Position numbers and translations under genes: made by a program
The notes under the pieces: model-generated
What the model was told of the DNA's origin: nothing
Database searches by the model: none
The model's input: the letters and a program-made list of their open reading frames with translations, nothing else
In this document: in pieces, positions 10,044-20,105 of the stretch
How positions within the stretch are numbered: position 1 is the first letter of the stretch
How the letters are laid out: the number at the start of each line of letters is the position of its first letter
Origin: Pigoraptor chileana
Taxonomy: Eukaryota > Opisthokonta > Filasterea
Assembly (NCBI GenBank): GCA_943704495.1
Contig: CALSCR010000014.1
Location: forward strand, 1-25,004
Length of the DNA stretch: 25,004 nt
Direction: 5' to 3'

Positions 10044-10480
10044 TTCAGTGGTCGCACAGCGGTCTGTGGACAGCACTATGTATGTGGCATCCTTTTTTGC
10101 TCCGCTGGTGAAGCGCCTTTCACACGTGAAGGACTTGTGCTGATGGTCAGTGCCGGAGTGCCGCACGTGTAACCGAAACAGTGGCTGCAATTGTGTCAGG
10201 ATTTGAATTTCGAATTGGCCCCCGCGCCTACTAAAGGCAGTAAGTAGCTATTTTGTGCGTCGATTCAATTTGTCAATTTCAATACAATTCAACCCCATAC
10301 TGAACTCCGTCGTATAGTCATTACTACAAGTGGCAATGTCACGTGACGTAGGGTTGTGATGGGTAGGGTTGCGGGAAGTGGAGCTCAGTGTCGGCGGATC
10401 GCCGGACGGCACAGACATCACTTTTTCTATTCCCTCACAATCTACCTACAAGAAACTATCACTGATGCAGTTCTTGGAAA
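10044..10480. promoter_or_regulatory. Divergent promoter region between the FYR gene and glycyl-tRNA synthetase
   Basis: 437 bp. It holds a perfect 10-bp palindrome GTCACGTGAC at 10338-10347 (E-box/G-box core CACGTG), followed at once by two TAGGGTTG motifs at 10349-10356 and 10364-10371, about 110-130 bp before the synthetase ATG. The frame of FYR exon 1 stays open upstream to about 10190 but has no ATG there, so I treat it as 5' UTR or an unresolved exon. Confidence 0.5.
10338..10371 (+). promoter_or_regulatory. G-box palindrome plus two telobox-like motifs before glycyl-tRNA synthetase
   Basis: GTCACGTGAC, then GTAGGGTTG and GGGTAGGGTTG in tandem. CACGTG is bound by bHLH and bZIP factors; TAGGGTT matches the plant telobox and yeast Tbf1 core. 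The same telobox-type core precedes TAF1A. Function is inferred from position only. Confidence 0.45.
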
Positions 10481-12620
10481 ATGGCGGCCGTGGCGCGCAC
10501 GTCTCTGGAGGCGCTGGTGCTGTTCTGCAAACGGCGCGGATTTGTGTTCCAGTCTGCGGAGATATACAACGGCATCAAGGGATGTTTTGACTACGGTCCG
10601 CTCGGCATCGAGCTAAAGCGCAACATAGCCAACGAATGGTGCGCCCACAGCATGCACACACATGCCGCATATGCACATTGGCACAGACACACACACACAC
10701 ACACTGTTGCACACACACACAGAATGCGCACACACACATAATGCATACATGCACAGACGCATCCATATACATTCACGTACCCCGGCACGCATGCTCACAT
10801 GCGCACACACACAGATGCTCACATGCGCGCACACACACACATTGAACACCTACTGTGTTCATAATTAGGCTCTGATACTGCACTTATTTCAAAGTTTAAT
10901 GTTCGGGTACCACACGGTTACAATTGACAGGTGGCGGTCGATGGTGCATCAGCGAGACGATGTTGTCGGCGTGGATACAGCCATTATGTCACCGCGGGAG
11001 TTATGGGCTGCGTCTGGACATCTCGAACTGTTCAACGACCGCCTTGCTGACTGCCTGCTGTCACGGGACCGATTTCGTGCAGATAAAGCCCCGCTCCCAA
11101 ACATAGGAAAGGACAAACGCATGTGCATCCGCGCTCCGAATCCAGCAACGGCAACGGAGTGGGTCGAGCGAATCCGCACAATGCATGCGCCTGGCGCAGC
11201 CGTGGAGCGTCACGGTAATGATGTCATTCTCACGTGCCTGGAGGTGCATGAACCGAATGAGAGTCGCGAAGGAACGCTGTTGCTGTTGGCCGAAGACGCA
11301 AGCAGTGCGCCAATCAGCATTCCGTATGTCGGCTACGTCTGCCCGGCAACGAACTCGCCCTTCGTTGGCAAGGAGTGGCTGTTCAACGCCATGTTCAGGA
11401 CCGCAATGGGCGCCGTGGATCCCGTCGGTGCCGCCGTCGAAGCTGCAATCGCTAACAGAGACAAATCGCCCGAGGAGATCCGGGCGGCTGCCGCAAAAGC
11501 TGCGGCTGGCGGCGCCGTGTACCTGCGACCGGAAACGGCGCAGGGTATATTCACTCAGTTTTTAAATGTCGTAAACTCGACGGGTCGGCGACCACCGTTT
11601 GGGATAGCGCAGGTCGGAAAGGCATTCCGAAACGAATTTTCCGTTGAGCATTTTGTGTTTCGATCTCGCGAGTTTGAACAGATGGAGATGGAGTACTTTT
11701 GCGACGGCGGAAGTGGGATGAGGCACATGGAGTTCTGGACGGCTGAGCGCCTGTCGTGGTGGAAGACCCTGCTGCGGCATGGCGACACGCGGCTTCGTCT
11801 CGTGCAACACGAGAACAAGGATCTAGCCCACTATGCACGTGCATGCACTGACATTGAATTCGACTTTCCCTTTGGATGGGGGGAGTTAGAGGGCATTGCG
11901 TGGCGCGGCGACTTTGACCTGAGAGCGCACTCGAAGCACTCTGGCGCGCGCTTGTGTGTGCCGGGAGGAGTGGACGGCGAGCAGGATGGCTCGTGGACGC
12001 CTCACGTGATCGAGCCGTCAGCGGGACTCACGCGCGGATTCCTCGCCGTACTTTGCGACGCCTTCTATGCCGACGGATCGCATGTGATCCACGGCACATC
12101 CGGGGCGTCGGGTGATAACGCGGCAAAGAGCAGCGGAAGTGCACTTCCGCGGGCGCTGCTGTCGCTGCATCCGCGCCTCGCACCGGTCAAGGCGGCGGTG
12201 CTGCCTCTCGTGAAGAAGGACGCCCAGTTCATGGAGCGCGCGCACGTGGTCCACAAGGCGCTGAGGAAGGCCGGTCTCCCCTCCCAGCTATCCGAGACGG
12301 GAAGTGTCGGTGGGCTCTCGTTGGGCTGTGTTTTGTGCATTTGTGCGACTGCCTGATTTACTTTTGTGTGCGTGGCTGTGGGTCATTGGAATGCGCAACA
12401 TGCACAGTTAGTATGCACTGACAACATGTGGCTCTGCATGACATCTGTGGCAGGCCGTCGCTATGTTGCGCAGGATGAAATAGGGACGCCGTGCTGCATT
12501 ACAATCGACAAGACAACTCTCGACGACGGCACTGTTACGGTGCGTGATCGCGACACAGCGGAACAGCGCCGCATCAAAATGGACGATGTCGTTGATCACG
12601 TGTCGCGCCTGATTGCGTAA
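10481..12620 (+). CDS. GARS1: Glycyl-tRNA synthetase (class II, alpha2 type), three exons
   Basis: Exons 10481-10638, 10931-12309 and 12454-12620; sum 1704 nt, 567 aa. It charges tRNA-Gly with glycine. Visible landmarks: [20 protein letters not shown] and [14 protein letters not shown] at the N-terminus (motif 1 region), [16 protein letters not shown], motif 2 [40 protein letters not shown], motif 3 [13 protein letters not shown], and the C-terminal anticodon-binding domain ending [15 protein letters not shown] to VDHVSRLIA. There is no WHEP domain and no targeting peptide; a stop lies in frame 18 nt before the ATG, so a longer in-frame N-terminus would need another exon. Length matches archaeal-type enzymes rather than the longer human or yeast ones. 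The first intron (10639-10930) is packed with CA repeats. Confidence 0.95.
10689..10844. repeat. CA-rich microsatellite in glycyl-tRNA synthetase intron 1
   Basis: Several imperfect CA runs (10689-10703, 10711-10721, 10730-10738, 10803-10812, 10830-10841) separated by CATG-rich sequence. They give His/Thr-rich and Cys/Val-rich spurious frames. Confidence 0.8.
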
Positions 12621-13518
12621 ATGCAACCATCTCGCTTCAATCGGACGCCAGAGCTGTCAATGCCGTGCTCAGCGGCTGCACTGTGTACCGGCGGAGACAA
12701 TTTTAATCTGTGGACACCAACATTAACTGCTGCCAGTGCAGTAGTGTGTGGGTGCTGATGATTCTGATCGCGCTCTCCACTGCCGGACTATGACAGCGGT
12801 AACCGCAGGCTCTTATTGCTTGCAGAAACTGAACATTGATGTCTGATAAAATACGCCAGGAAACTATGTTTTGCATGCCCGCTGCGTCTCTGCGACTGAA
12901 CTGAAGTGGAGTCACTGGCGGGAATCCCATTCGATCCGTCACAACAAGACAAAACTGATAGCATTCTGTAACTGAAATGTGCTGCTTCAGTTGGCAATTT
13001 ATTACCGACCTAGCCAGTCGCAGTGACCGGACCAGGTTTGCCCTGGACAGTCACCACGGGGCGACGTCGTGTTCAATGGTCTTGGGTCCTTGGTGTCCAA
13101 AAAAGATGCACTACAACAAGTGTTGTACGTCACGTTGCATGTGTTGAAACATAAAGTCAGAAATACGGCATGATTCTCACCATACGTGGTACGCAGATGA
13201 TAATCATACTACACGACCCACATCGGACCCCAAAAGCTTTTCTACTATGGATAGCCGGCAGTTATACCGAAATATTATATGAATGTGAAGATTTCCAATG
13301 AATCCGATTCGTAAATATCGGATACGTAAAACCAATTCTCCGTCCGTGCACAAACAGTTGTTTGTGCCGTGACATCAGCTTTCACATTCCCAGTCCCAGC
13401 AATTGAGCCGACGGTGAAGAGTGCAGTCAAGAGTGAGCCATTGACAGTCTGTATTCAATTAGAGTATAATACAGGCACACTGAGTCCAGAGACAATCATG
13501 CTGCATATGCAGTACTCT
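12621..13518. other. Convergent intergenic region with several inverted repeats
   Basis: 898 bp between the stops of glycyl-tRNA synthetase and the ABC transporter; the largest gene-free stretch. No coding frame is convincing. Three inverted repeats stand out: GTGAC..CCAGG/CCTGG..GTCAC at 13023-13055, TACAACA-AG-TGTTGTA at about 13112-13127, and ATCCGAT/ATCGGAT at about 13301-13322. It presumably holds both 3' UTRs. A small structured RNA is possible but unsupported. Confidence 0.45.
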
Positions 13519-16500
13519 TCAGTCTGTGCTGCGGACACAGCGCGCAGCAATAGCAGCGAGAATAATAAGCCACGCGAGGGGAATGACAAAGCCCATCCAG
13601 ACCTCAAAGTGGTCGATGCCCCACCCGCGCCCAAGCACACTACGCATGGCGTCACTGGACCAGGTGGTGGGCAGGATGTACGACACATACTTGAGGTACA
13701 CCGGCATAGCCTCTGTTGGCCAGATGACGCCGCTGAGCAGGAGCACTGGATAGAAGGAGCCGAGGGCGACCTGCAGAGACAGAGGGAGAGTGTGTGTGCG
13801 TGTGACGGTGAGAATGAGAGAAAGAGCGAGAGAGAGAGAACATTACAGCAGTGGATACTGAACATGAAATGCAACATCCGTCCCCCCCCCTCCCCCCAAC
13901 ACACACAAGCACTCACCTGAATAGCCGCAATCTCGTCCTGGGAGACGGCGGAAATCAGGATACCGTATGCCATACCTAAGATAATATTGGGGAAGTCACG
14001 TGAGCGAGGGTAAAAAAAACAACTCTGGAATCAAAATGAATTTGCGAAATTCGGTCCTCTCTGACAAGGCACCCGTCGGCAGAGGTACCAAGACCACGGC
14101 ATGAATACAACACATGACAGTCTAACAAACACAAGGGACGCGCACATAAACACACAGAGAATACAAGGCGTCCATGCATGCAGCCAGCTCCCCATGAAGC
14201 AGAGAGACAACACACACGTGACCCGTGCCACTCTGATGCACGCACCGGCAAGTCCAATGAGCATGGCGATGAGAGCGACAAGAATGAGCGATCCCTTCAG
14301 CGGAACTTTGAACACAAACAGCGCAAAGAAGAGAAGAAGCGTTGTCTGGACAACAAGCACGAGGGACTGCGTGATCACGTGGCCCAGAAGCACTTCCATG
14401 GGACGCACGCCTGCATTGGCGGATGGGTAGGTGGGTGGGACATGGCAGTGGAACGTGATTCCTTGCTTACATCAGCGCGCACACACAACGCACACGCGTA
14501 CAAGTGCACACCAGTCCCACATACTAACTGTCAGTTCGCAACGCACATCCTCCGAACACCCACCGGCTCCCCACATCCGATCGAGCAGGCCGTCCTTGCG
14601 CTCGAGAACAAAGGCAAGAGCGGTAAGGCCAATAGAGAGACCAAAACCGATCGACACAATCATCCCCGGCGCAATAAAGTCGGTGAAAGATGGGTTTTTG
14701 CTGCCGTAGATGGGTTCGTTTATGACGACAGGCAGGCTGCCCAGCGCAGGGTCCATGTGCAGATCAGTGAGCACGCTCGACACAAGCGCCTGCAGAGGTA
14801 AGGGAGAGCAGGGAATGGAAAGACATTCTCAAAAGTAAGAGACATGCACAAGGATCAAACTATTGAATTCAAAACTCGCACGCACTCACACACACACACA
14901 CACACACACGCAGAAATAGCAACAAAATAGTACCTCAAATGCTTGCGACACTTTCTGCTGGATTGAGATTGCAATCTGCTGGTCCGTGGCGTCAAGCGTC
15001 ACATAGAGGGAGCTCCCCGCGATGATGTCGGGATCGGCCGAGTTGTGTATGGCCCTTGTGAAGAGATCGACGCTGTAGTTCTTGCCAAACTCAAGCAAGC
15101 CCCAGCAGTCGCCCCTGTGCACGCGGGCGCGGCCTTCCTCCGGACTGGTCACGGCATCCTGGTGGATGACATTGTGGTCAAGAAGGGCGAGATATCGCAC
15201 CGACATGCTCGTGTTGAAGCCAGCATCGGGTGGGAAGCCTGTGGCACGCACGTCATGTGCATGCGTGGCGAGTGTGTGAGGTCGGCAGACGAAAACGCAC
15301 GCGTGATTAAAGTGACACCATATTACACACACAAAATAACCCATTACACAACTCACACAAAGTCACACACACATCCAATCCACGAGTTATTCTGATATAA
15401 TCGCAGTGCACGACCCCATGAGCGTACATTGCGTCATCAAGTGCATGACGCCACCCACGCACCAACATCCGCATTGTAAATTGCCACGTGGAGTCCCTTT
15501 GGATCCGCTCCAATCGCAAGGCAGAAGAGAATGATTTGCAGACTGCAATCACACGGTAGGGTTGGACGTAACATAGGTTAGGGTTAGACGTAGGGTTGGG
15601 GTCAGCACAACACCGACAACACTGCACCGCAACCATGGCAGGTGAAACATGCAGGATCCATGTCAGTGACTCAGACTTTGTCCATGGGGCTGTGCATATG
15701 TGCGGACTTTGCGAGGGAGATAGTGCTGCTCATTGTCCCATACCTGTCAGACACATATAAGTCCCCCCCTCCTCTTCCCTCCCTTCCACATGCACCGCCA
15801 TGCACACACTCCCACAAACCACGAAGAAAAACGCACCAAGGGAGCAGAAACTGGAATGCGAGAAAGCCGTAATTGCGTCGCATGCGAGTGATGTTCTTGA
15901 AAACAACCGTGCGCGTGTTGCTGACTCCCCGTGACAGCGACTGCTTCAGGCCCACGTGCTTGTGCACCCGATGCTGCATGCCGTCCATAATGGAAAAGCT
16001 AGTCTGCCGAGTGCGCGCCGTTGTGGGACTCTCCATTCCACGCCCCGCAATGGCACTGGGACGACTGATGCCCGTGCCCACAGAAGCCGCCGCATGTGCG
16101 TGTGCGTGTGCATGCGCATTGCCATCCTCCACGGACTCCGCAGCGGAGCCGTGCGTGTGTGCATGCTCTGTTTTTGCTTCGTCCAAGGGCGCTGCATCCA
16201 CCTCGGGCGCGGGCATACCCACATCGAGTGCGGCGCCGGTTTCCTTGACGCACAGTGTGAGGAAAACGTCTTCGAGAGTGTTTGCAGAGTAACGGGCGAG
16301 CAGCACATCCGGGGCGTCCTCGGCAAGCAGACGGCCGTTGTGCATGAACGCGGCAACAGACGACTGCCGGGCCTCTTCGATGTAGTGCGTTGTTACTATG
16401 ATTGTCGTTGGATTCGGTCCCGATGCGAGCTCAACTAGATGCTGCCATATCCTGCATGATGATGATGATATTTTTACGTTTGTTGTTACGTTTGTTGTTG

Positions 16501-17690
16501 TTGTCGCTGCAAAGACGTGTTGGTGTGATTGGCGTAGGGTATGCCACGTCGCCGTTGCCCATGTGTAGTATCGCGGTAATGAATGCAGCAAAGTGGTTCA
16601 ACTAAGCACAATCACACACACAAACAGTCACATTGAAAACAGTTGTGGAGGGGACACAAAACAACAAAAAAACGACAAAGACGCACACAAAGACGCACGC
16701 ATGACGCACCTTGCGCGGAGTATCGACTGCACTCCGACGGTGGGCTCGTCCAGAATGAGCAGGCGGGGCATGTGTAGCAGCGCCACCGCAAACGACAGCC
16801 GTCGCTGCTGGCCCCCGCTCATCTGACGCACGATGCGGTCCGGCGGCGGAAGCTCAAGAAATTCAATAAGAAACTTGATGCGACTGTCAATGTCTTCTGG
16901 GTCCATGCGATACACACGGCCGAAGAACTCGAGCGTCTCACGGATAGTAAATTCGAAAAACAGCGCCGTTTCCTGTCAGTGGGCGGCGGATGCATGAATG
17001 GGGATAATAATTCAATAATGATGTACGCACTATCTGACAAAGTCACTCGGATGCGCACAAAGGAGAGGGAAGACCCAAACTTCGACTGCAAGTACGTGCG
17101 ACATAACATGCCTCTGCGTGCGCCACTACAAGTGTCTGGCGCTGTGTGGGCGATGGGCCATCAGGACCACTGACCTGCGGCATGTAGCCAACATCGGGAC
17201 CCGGGACATCGTGGCCCGGGGCGCCTGGCGTGTTGCCCAACACCGTCAAACGACCGCCGTGCACAGACAGACGCCCCATCAGGCACTTGAGCAGCGTCGT
17301 CTTGCCGCACCCCGACGGCCCGAGCAGAGAGTAGCTGTGTGTGTGTGCGTGTGCATCGCGAGTTTGCACAGAGTGATTTGTGTGTCATTAGATTAAGCGA
17401 GAATGCAATCCCCTCGCACTAATACGCCCGCGCGATCACATTTGCGAAAAGTGCACGTGTGCCGGGCAATACAATACCCAGCGACTCAACAATGCATTCT
17501 GTCCATGGACAAGTCATGCGCACATTTTCCCCTTCGGCACGGCCATGTCGAGCCCTTCCAAGATGCGCGTCTTGCCATAGTTGCGACACAACCCCCTGGC
17601 GACAATCGCGTAATGCTCTTCCTCGTCTGCGTTTAGAGAGCACGATGTGTCCGCAAGAACGGGATCTCCCAGGCGATGGTAGCGAGCCAT
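13519..17690 (-). CDS. ABC half-transporter, nucleotide-binding domain then ABC-2 membrane domain (ABCH/ABCG20 type), ten exons
   Basis: Minus-strand exons: 17690-17524, 17334-17175, 16972-16710, 16451-15837, 15542-15463, 15238-14934, 14789-14564, 14410-14246, 13975-13917, 13770-13519; sum 2292 nt, 763 aa. ATP-driven membrane exporter; substrate unknown. Walker A GPSGCGKTT at 61-69, Q-loop GYMPQ near 109, signature MSGGQQRR at 160-167, Walker B LLILDEP near 180-186, H-loop VTTHYIEEA near 219. The D-loop position reads VGVQSILR, with Gln191 where relatives have Asp (GVDP). A cytosolic linker at 291-314 is a His/Ala run (HAHTH, AHAHAHAHAAA). The first membrane helix is FQFLLPCLQIILFCLAIG near 395-411. 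A large extracellular loop follows, with MSVRYLALLDHN and DATDQQIAISIQQKVSQAFE. The other helices end the protein (PGMIVSIGFGLSIGLTALAF, LFFALFVFKVPLKGSLILVA, VIPLAWLIILAAI). Probably works as a homodimer. Confidence 0.9.
14887..14910. repeat. (CA)n microsatellite in an ABC-transporter intron
   Basis: About twelve CA units just after the donor of the intron 14790-14933, reading as (TG)n in the gene's sense. Confidence 0.85.
15556..15601 (-). repeat. Degenerate telomeric repeat near a 3' splice site in the ABC transporter gene
   Basis: Plus strand carries GTAGGGTTGGACGTA, ATAGGTTAGGGTTAGACGTA and GTAGGGTTGGGG. In the gene's sense these are CCAACCCTAC and CTAACCCTAACC, ending about 13 nt before the acceptor of the exon starting at 15542. 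The unit TAGGGTT(G/A)GACGTA is itself repeated. Confidence 0.8.
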
Positions 17691-18470
17691 TGCCACGTGG
17701 GGCGACTGCGCTCAGGGCAGCGTGCAAGTCGAGGTCGTACAAACACTCAGGTCGAACAACAGAGAGTGTTCCCGTTCACAAAGACTTACAATATGGAGTG
17801 AAGATACGTCACCGAATATGTAGATCTCAATGGCAGGTGGGTAATCTTTCGCCATACTGCAATCGTGCATCTGCCTGTTTCAGCAGTGCAGTTTATTAGT
17901 GCAGACACACGGAACCTTTAAGACTACTTAATGCGGACTTCGATCGACTGAATACGATGAGACAATTGACTGTTGTTTATCAGATTCAAACTCGGTGAGT
18001 AAGTAGCTTCTGGGCTCATTCCATCAACCGACACCAACGGTCACTGAGTGTGGCGCGCACTCTCTGTGGTACATGACATTCGCACAAGATTGCTGCGATT
18101 ACACCGCACTACCTAAGGATTAAGCCTAGAATACAAGCAAGCCCACTCTATTTTATCATTCATAATTTTTATTCAAAATAAGAAGGAGTTTAACTTCCTC
18201 GTCTTGCCAACTGCGTCGGTCGTTGTCATCCGCTCCCAGTCCTCTCCCAGTCCTCTCCCAGCTCAGTGGTTCGCATCATCACCCCAGATGCACGGCGTGT
18301 GCGTGCTTAGTACCGGGTGTCGTCCGCCCTTGGCGCCCATCGTCCTATCGCACCTGTGCCTCAAGAAGTGATAATAGACGAGAGCAATAGGTGCGTCTGG
18401 CAACCAGCCGCCCATCTGCGCCCAATTCGCATCCCGCTACAATACACATCAGCCAAACCCTGCGCGGGCT
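17691..18470. promoter_or_regulatory. Divergent promoter region between the ABC transporter and TMEM267
   Basis: 780 bp without a supported gene. An AT-rich stretch (about 18148-18182) is followed by a small tandem repeat at 18233-18261. Elements that drive either gene cannot be identified by eye. Confidence 0.4.
18233..18261 (+). repeat. Short tandem repeat, unit CTCCCAGTCCT, about 2.6 copies
   Basis: Two full 11-bp units and a partial third, about 210 bp before the TMEM267 ATG. Confidence 0.85.
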
Positions 18471-18865
18471 ATGCTGTCGCGATCCCACGCGCCAGTGAAG
18501 GTTGAAATGGCCAAAGCCCGCACGCTTGTTGCGGGCCACATCGGGCTTGCTGCACTCTGTGTCTGTGCCGATTGGCTTGTCGAAAACAGGCCGCGCCTGT
18601 CGACGCGAGTGTGGGCCCCCTTTGACACGGCCGTTCACGGCGTTGTCGCCGCCGCCGTGTGGTTTCTGGGTCACTGCTCCTCGGGAGACCGACGGGCTCT
18701 GACGGGACACGTGATTGCGTGCTTATTTGTCGCCTGTTTAATGGATCTGGACCACTTTATAGCGGCGGGCTCGCTGAAGCTCGAGGTATGTGTGACTGTG
18801 CTTTTGTGGTGCTTGTCTTTATTTGTATGCATGTGGTGTGTATGCACGTGTGTTTTTGTGTTTTT

Positions 18866-18898
<33 letters not shown>

Positions 18899-19483
18899 TG
18901 TGGCATGCACGCTATGTCTGTTTTCAGCGTGCTATCTCGAGTCATTGGCTACTTTGAGTTCTACATGAGGTCTTCCCCTCACGGACGTGAGACAGGGGTG
19001 TCAGACGGAGAGTGTGGTTAGATACGGGATCTTTCTTACTTTCTCATGTATTTCACAAGCGCCCAAGTGCACTTCCATCATTCGTCACATTCATCCGTCA
19101 TGCTCACCATTATTCCCCTGGGATGCCCCGTTGCCGACTGGCAGGATGCATTGTCCCTTGAATCCCGTCCATTCGGCCACTCTCTTATATTCGCCGCTCT
19201 TGTGGCCACCCCCATCTACGTGATCGGACGCATCCGCGAGTCATCGTGGCGTCTGTCTCTTCCGCTGGCGGTGTTTGTGTCTCTCTTCTCCCATCAGCTG
19301 CGTGATGCGTGGCGGCGAGGCCTCTGGCTCGGCTGGAACGTCACCATTGTCGTTCCGTACTGGGCCTATGTTGTCGGCATAGTGCTACTGCCGCTGATTG
19401 TGCGATGGCTGCTGAATCGCATTTACGCACTTCAGGCACCAAAGGGCTTTTACAAGGGCGGCATATTTGTGCAGGTTGCGTGA
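18471..19483 (+). CDS. TMEM267: TMEM267-like multi-pass membrane protein, two exons
   Basis: Exons 18471-18785 and 19145-19483, joined in phase 0 (654 nt, 217 aa; human TMEM267 is about 215). Function is not established in any organism that I know of. Compared with the human protein from memory: FDTAVHGVVAAAVWFLGH (human SDNAVHCVIGMWSWAV), LFVACLMDLDHFIAAGSLKL (human FLASVIDVDHFFLAGSMSL), SRPFGHSLIFAAL (human RRPFLHCSTVIPV), and SLFSHQLRDAWRRGLWLG then PYWAYV (human WTSHHIRDGIRHGLWICP, PFWLYV). The conserved D-x-DH, HS/HC and SH-x-x-RD motifs recall the DUF457/YdjM-type metal-dependent hydrolase layout of membrane proteins; that is inference. About five hydrophobic segments. It diverges from the ABC transporter and converges with centrin. 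Confidence 0.88.
18867..18901 (+). repeat. (CG)n(TG)n alternating purine-pyrimidine tract in the TMEM267 intron
   Basis: About seven CG/GC steps run straight into about nine TG units. Such uninterrupted alternation is the classic Z-DNA-forming sequence. It lies 80 nt after the donor of the intron 18786-19144. Confidence 0.85.
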
Positions 19484-20105
19484 TCAACGTGGGCGATGGC
19501 ATTGCATCACTCACGCCAACGCACGTTGATGAATGCACGTGCATGCGTGTGTGTCTGTGTGTGCGCGCGCGTTTGGCCATGGCTGCTTCGGAATAGCCGC
19601 CTAAATTAGCTCGCTTTTTGTGTGGTCGTCGCGTGAAGCGTCTTGCGAATTGAAGTACAAATAACACAAAAAACAATTGACTGGCTCTCTTTCAATACGA
19701 GGATGAGCGATACGAGAATAGAGGCGGCACGTGCAGTGCACATTCCATAGGCCAGTCAATACTTCATTATTCAAAAGCGGTGGCGTGCGAAGTGGTTCAC
19801 CTTCAGTCGCTGGGAAGGAATCCCTCACTCACTCGCCAGCGTTGCCTTAAATTTTAAAAAAATGGAAAAAGACAGACAACAAAGAAAATAAAAACGCAAA
19901 CGCAAAATACAAGGATAGCAGGCGCGCGGGATACTCAAACAGTCTGTAAATGATACGCATGTGGTATGTACGGGGAGGACAATGCTGGATCCACTGTGGC
20001 AAGTGCTTTAGAAACAAACAGCCCACACACTTGTGGAGTGTGCGCATGCATCTGTGGTATATGGTGTGTGTCGGTGGAAGCGCACGTGTGCTGCCCTCGG
20101 ATTGC
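19484..20105. other. Convergent intergenic region between TMEM267 and centrin
   Basis: 622 bp with no supported gene. An A-rich stretch spans about 19849-19914 (T-rich in the centrin sense), which could be part of the centrin 3' end. A TG/CG run lies at 19550-19570. Confidence 0.45.

Noticed and set aside
10044-10190. N-terminal extension of the FYR protein up to 10190
   Set aside because: The frame is open but contains no ATG upstream of 10043; the first codon there is TTG. Possible only if another exon exists further upstream.
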